Under the pieces are notes generated by a model. That model saw nothing but the letters and a program-made list of their open reading frames with translations. It ran no database searches and had not been told where the DNA came from. Shown one piece after another: positions 60,556-62,257 of a DNA stretch of 62,257 nt. The position numbers and the translations under genes were made by a program. Source of the DNA: Lachnospiraceae bacterium (GTDB lineage: Bacteria > Bacillota > Clostridia > Lachnospirales > Lachnospiraceae); assembly GCA_022793065.1 (NCBI GenBank), contig JAAWCE010000047.1, forward strand, positions 1 through 62,257, written 5' to 3'. Numbering within the stretch: the stretch's first letter is position 1; the number at the start of each line of letters is the position of its first letter.

Positions 60556-62257
60556 ATGGGATTTCGGAAAAATGATATTGTGATAATGAAGGTGCAGGAC
60601 ATAGGAAATGAAGGCGAAGGCATTGGCAAAGTGGATGGGTTTACAGTGTTTGTAAAAGATGCCATTGTTGGGGATGTGGTGGAAGCCCGTATTGTAAAAT
60701 GTATGAAAAATTATGCCTATGGGCGATTGGAGAAGGTTTTGGAGCCTTCTCCTTTTCGCGTTGAGCCAAAATGTGCTTTCCATAGACAGTGCGGAGGATG
60801 CCAGATTCAGGCGCTTTCCTATGAAAGACAACTGGCTTTTAAACAGGAAAAGATAAGAAATCATCTGATTCGCATTGGAGGTTTTGCGCCGGAAGATGTG
60901 GATGCAAAAATGGAACCCATGGTAGGGATGGAAGTGCCTTACCATTACCGCAATAAGGCCCAATATCCCATAGGCACTGACAGGGAAGGAAACTTAATTG
61001 CCGGTTTTTATGCCGGAAGAACACATAATATAATTGCAAACAAGAATTGCTGGCTGGGAGCGGAAGAAAATGAGCAAATTTTAGAGTGTGTGTTGAAATT
61101 TATGGAAAAACATGGGATCAGTGCATATGATGAAACCACCGGGAAAGGGCTGGTGCGTCATGTTCTGATTCGTAAGGGATTTTCCAGCGGGGAAATTATG
61201 GTTTGTTTGATTCTGAATCTACATAAGAAGCATGGTTCAGGGCAGTTTTTGCCTGGACAAAATGAACTGATAAATGATTTGACAGAAATGAAAGGCATGA
61301 AAAGTGTGTCTGTCAATATAAATACGCAGCGGACAAACGTGATTATGGGGGAAGAAATTCATACCATATGGGGAAGCGATATGATTTCTGATACGATTCA
61401 TGTACGGGATATGAAGCGGAAAGGTGAGCCCTTTACGGGGGAGGCGCTGACTTTTCACATTTCTCCCTTGTCTTTTTATCAGGTAAATCCAATGCAGACA
61501 GAAAAGTTATATAGTCTGGTTTTGGAATATGCGGCGCTTACCGGGCGGGAGACGGTGTGGGATTTATATTGCGGCATAGGGACAATTTCGTTATTTCTTG
61601 CCAGAAGTGCGGGCAAAGTCTATGGTGTCGAAGTGGTACCCCAGGCAATAGAAGACGCCAAAGAAAATGCCGCCGCAAATGGAATTACAAACGCACAATT
61701 CTATGTGGGAAAGGCCGAGGATATACTGCAAAGTTTCTGCCGGAGCGTAGGAGATGCAGAAGAAACGATGGAAGAAAAAGATGTGGAGACGAAAGCGTTT
61801 GGTTTGGCCCACGGGCAGGTTATGACGCCGCCGGATGTGATTGTGGTAGATCCGCCTAGAAAGGGTTGTGATAGGACATGCCTGGAAGTAATGCTGCGGC
61901 TGCGGCCGGAAAGGATTGTATACGTGAGTTGTGATTCGGCTACTTTGGCCAGAGATTTGAAGGTGTTATGTAAGGGTGGGTATGAAGTGAAGCGTGTAAG
62001 GGGAGTGGACCAGTTCGGGCATACGGTGCATGTGGAGACGGTATGCTTATTGTCCAAACTTCATTCAGACCAACATATCGAGGTGGAGCTTCAGATGGAC
62101 AAGCTTGATTTGACGGCTGCGGAGAGAAAAGCCACCTATGAGGAAATCAAGGATTATGTGTTGGAACATAGTGGACTAAAGGTAAGTAATCTTTATATTG
62201 CACAGATAAAGCAGAAGTGTGGTATAATTGAGAGGGGGAATTATAATCTGCCGAAAT
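60556..62257 (+). CDS. rlmD: 23S rRNA (uracil-5)-methyltransferase RlmD/RumA type, with C-terminal extension, cut by window end
   Basis: At least 567 residues without a stop before the window ends. A TRAM domain (about 1-60) is followed by an iron-sulphur motif with Cys73, Cys79 and Cys82 (CAFHRQCGGC) and a further Cys in NKNCWLG. The SAM-dependent methyltransferase has VWDLYCGIGTISLFLA, VVDPPRKGCD (motif IV) and YVSCDSATLARDL with the catalytic Cys. It makes m5U in 23S rRNA. After the usual end (ETVCLLSKL) the frame continues with about 60 more residues (MDKLDLTAAERKATYEEIKD, YIAQIKQKCGIIERGNYNLPK), an added helical module. AGAGGG lies 5 bases before ATG 60556. Confidence 0.93.
   Translation, partial: MGFRKNDIVIMKVQDIGNEGEGIGKVDGFTVFVKDAIVGDVVEARIVKCMKNYAYGRLEKVLEPSPFRVEPKCAFHRQCGGCQIQALSYERQLAFKQEKIRNHLIRIGGFAPEDVDAKMEPMVGMEVPYHYRNKAQYPIGTDREGNLIAGFYAGRTHNIIANKNCWLGAEENEQILECVLKFMEKHGISAYDETTGKGLVRHVLIRKGFSSGEIMVCLILNLHKKHGSGQFLPGQNELINDLTEMKGMKSVSVNINTQRTNVIMGEEIHTIWGSDMISDTIHVRDMKRKGEPFTGEALTFHISPLSFYQVNPMQTEKLYSLVLEYAALTGRETVWDLYCGIGTISLFLARSAGKVYGVEVVPQAIEDAKENAAANGITNAQFYVGKAEDILQSFCRSVGDAEETMEEKDVETKAFGLAHGQVMTPPDVIVVDPPRKGCDRTCLEVMLRLRPERIVYVSCDSATLARDLKVLCKGGYEVKRVRGVDQFGHTVHVETVCLLSKLHSDQHIEVELQMDKLDLTAAERKATYEEIKDYVLEHSGLKVSNLYIAQIKQKCGIIERGNYNLPK

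Overview
This window reads as one chromosomal contig of an anaerobic, spore-forming Clostridia member, most likely Lachnospiraceae. The evidence is the gene order rqcP-yabP-yabQ-divIC-spoIIE-tilS-hpt-ftsH, a flavodiiron protein, LplB/YtcP-type sugar importers with AraC regulators, a plant-cell-wall glycan locus, and moderate GC with strong GGAGG ribosome sites. The species cannot be named from the sequence. The left and right ends cut through genes.

Layout. 1-970: the tail of a YhcG-type nuclease and a decayed OLD-family ATPase/nuclease, remains of a defence-type locus. 1.0-7.6 kb: an OFA-family MFS carrier, then an AraC regulator divergent from a three-gene ABC sugar importer (two permeases and a Ser-rich lipoprotein). 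7.7-9.7 kb, minus strand: 2-isopropylmalate synthase fused to a C-terminal AraC DNA-binding domain. 10.1-15.3 kb: a rhamnogalacturonan operon (GH105, SGNH acetylesterase, GH112 phosphorylase). The importer at 3.8-7.5 kb is probably its partner.

15.4-25.3 kb: a membrane protein of unknown function, an M3 oligopeptidase, a PrsA/SurA-like lipid-side foldase with a repetitive acidic tail, a Cof-type HAD phosphatase, CCA-adding enzyme, a CotS-like kinase and a PEGA lipoprotein. 25.3-32.7 kb: HU and the conserved sporulation/division/housekeeping block. Here SpoIIE lacks its membrane domain but has a promoter with the unusual 21-bp spacing and Spo0A-box-like sites known from Bacillus spoIIE. 33-41.6 kb: an intracellular GH13 enzyme, a four-gene signalling cassette (exported DxDGDG protein, response regulator, histidine kinase, membrane-anchored protein), an amidase and a MATE exporter. 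41.7-42.0 kb: tRNA-Tyr and tRNA-Leu.

42.0-49.1 kb: AraC regulator divergent from a DUF5107/TPR protein and a GH2 glycosidase. 49.1-50.4 kb, minus: a cobalamin-riboswitch operon with a DUF4430 lipoprotein and an ECF S-component. 50.5-55.1 kb, minus: a sensor kinase/regulator pair and mutS2. 55.2-56.6 kb: an MFS carrier behind a duplicated palindrome. 56.6-62.3 kb: a structured leader RNA candidate in front of an HtrA-like protein that has lost all three catalytic residues, then YhaM-like exonuclease, flavodiiron protein and RlmD (cut by the window end).

The most notable observations are the LeuA-AraC fusion, the structured leader plus pseudo-HtrA, the spoIIE promoter and truncated protein, and the tandem operator upstream of the 55.4-kb carrier. 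No CRISPR array, phage, transposase or rRNA was seen.
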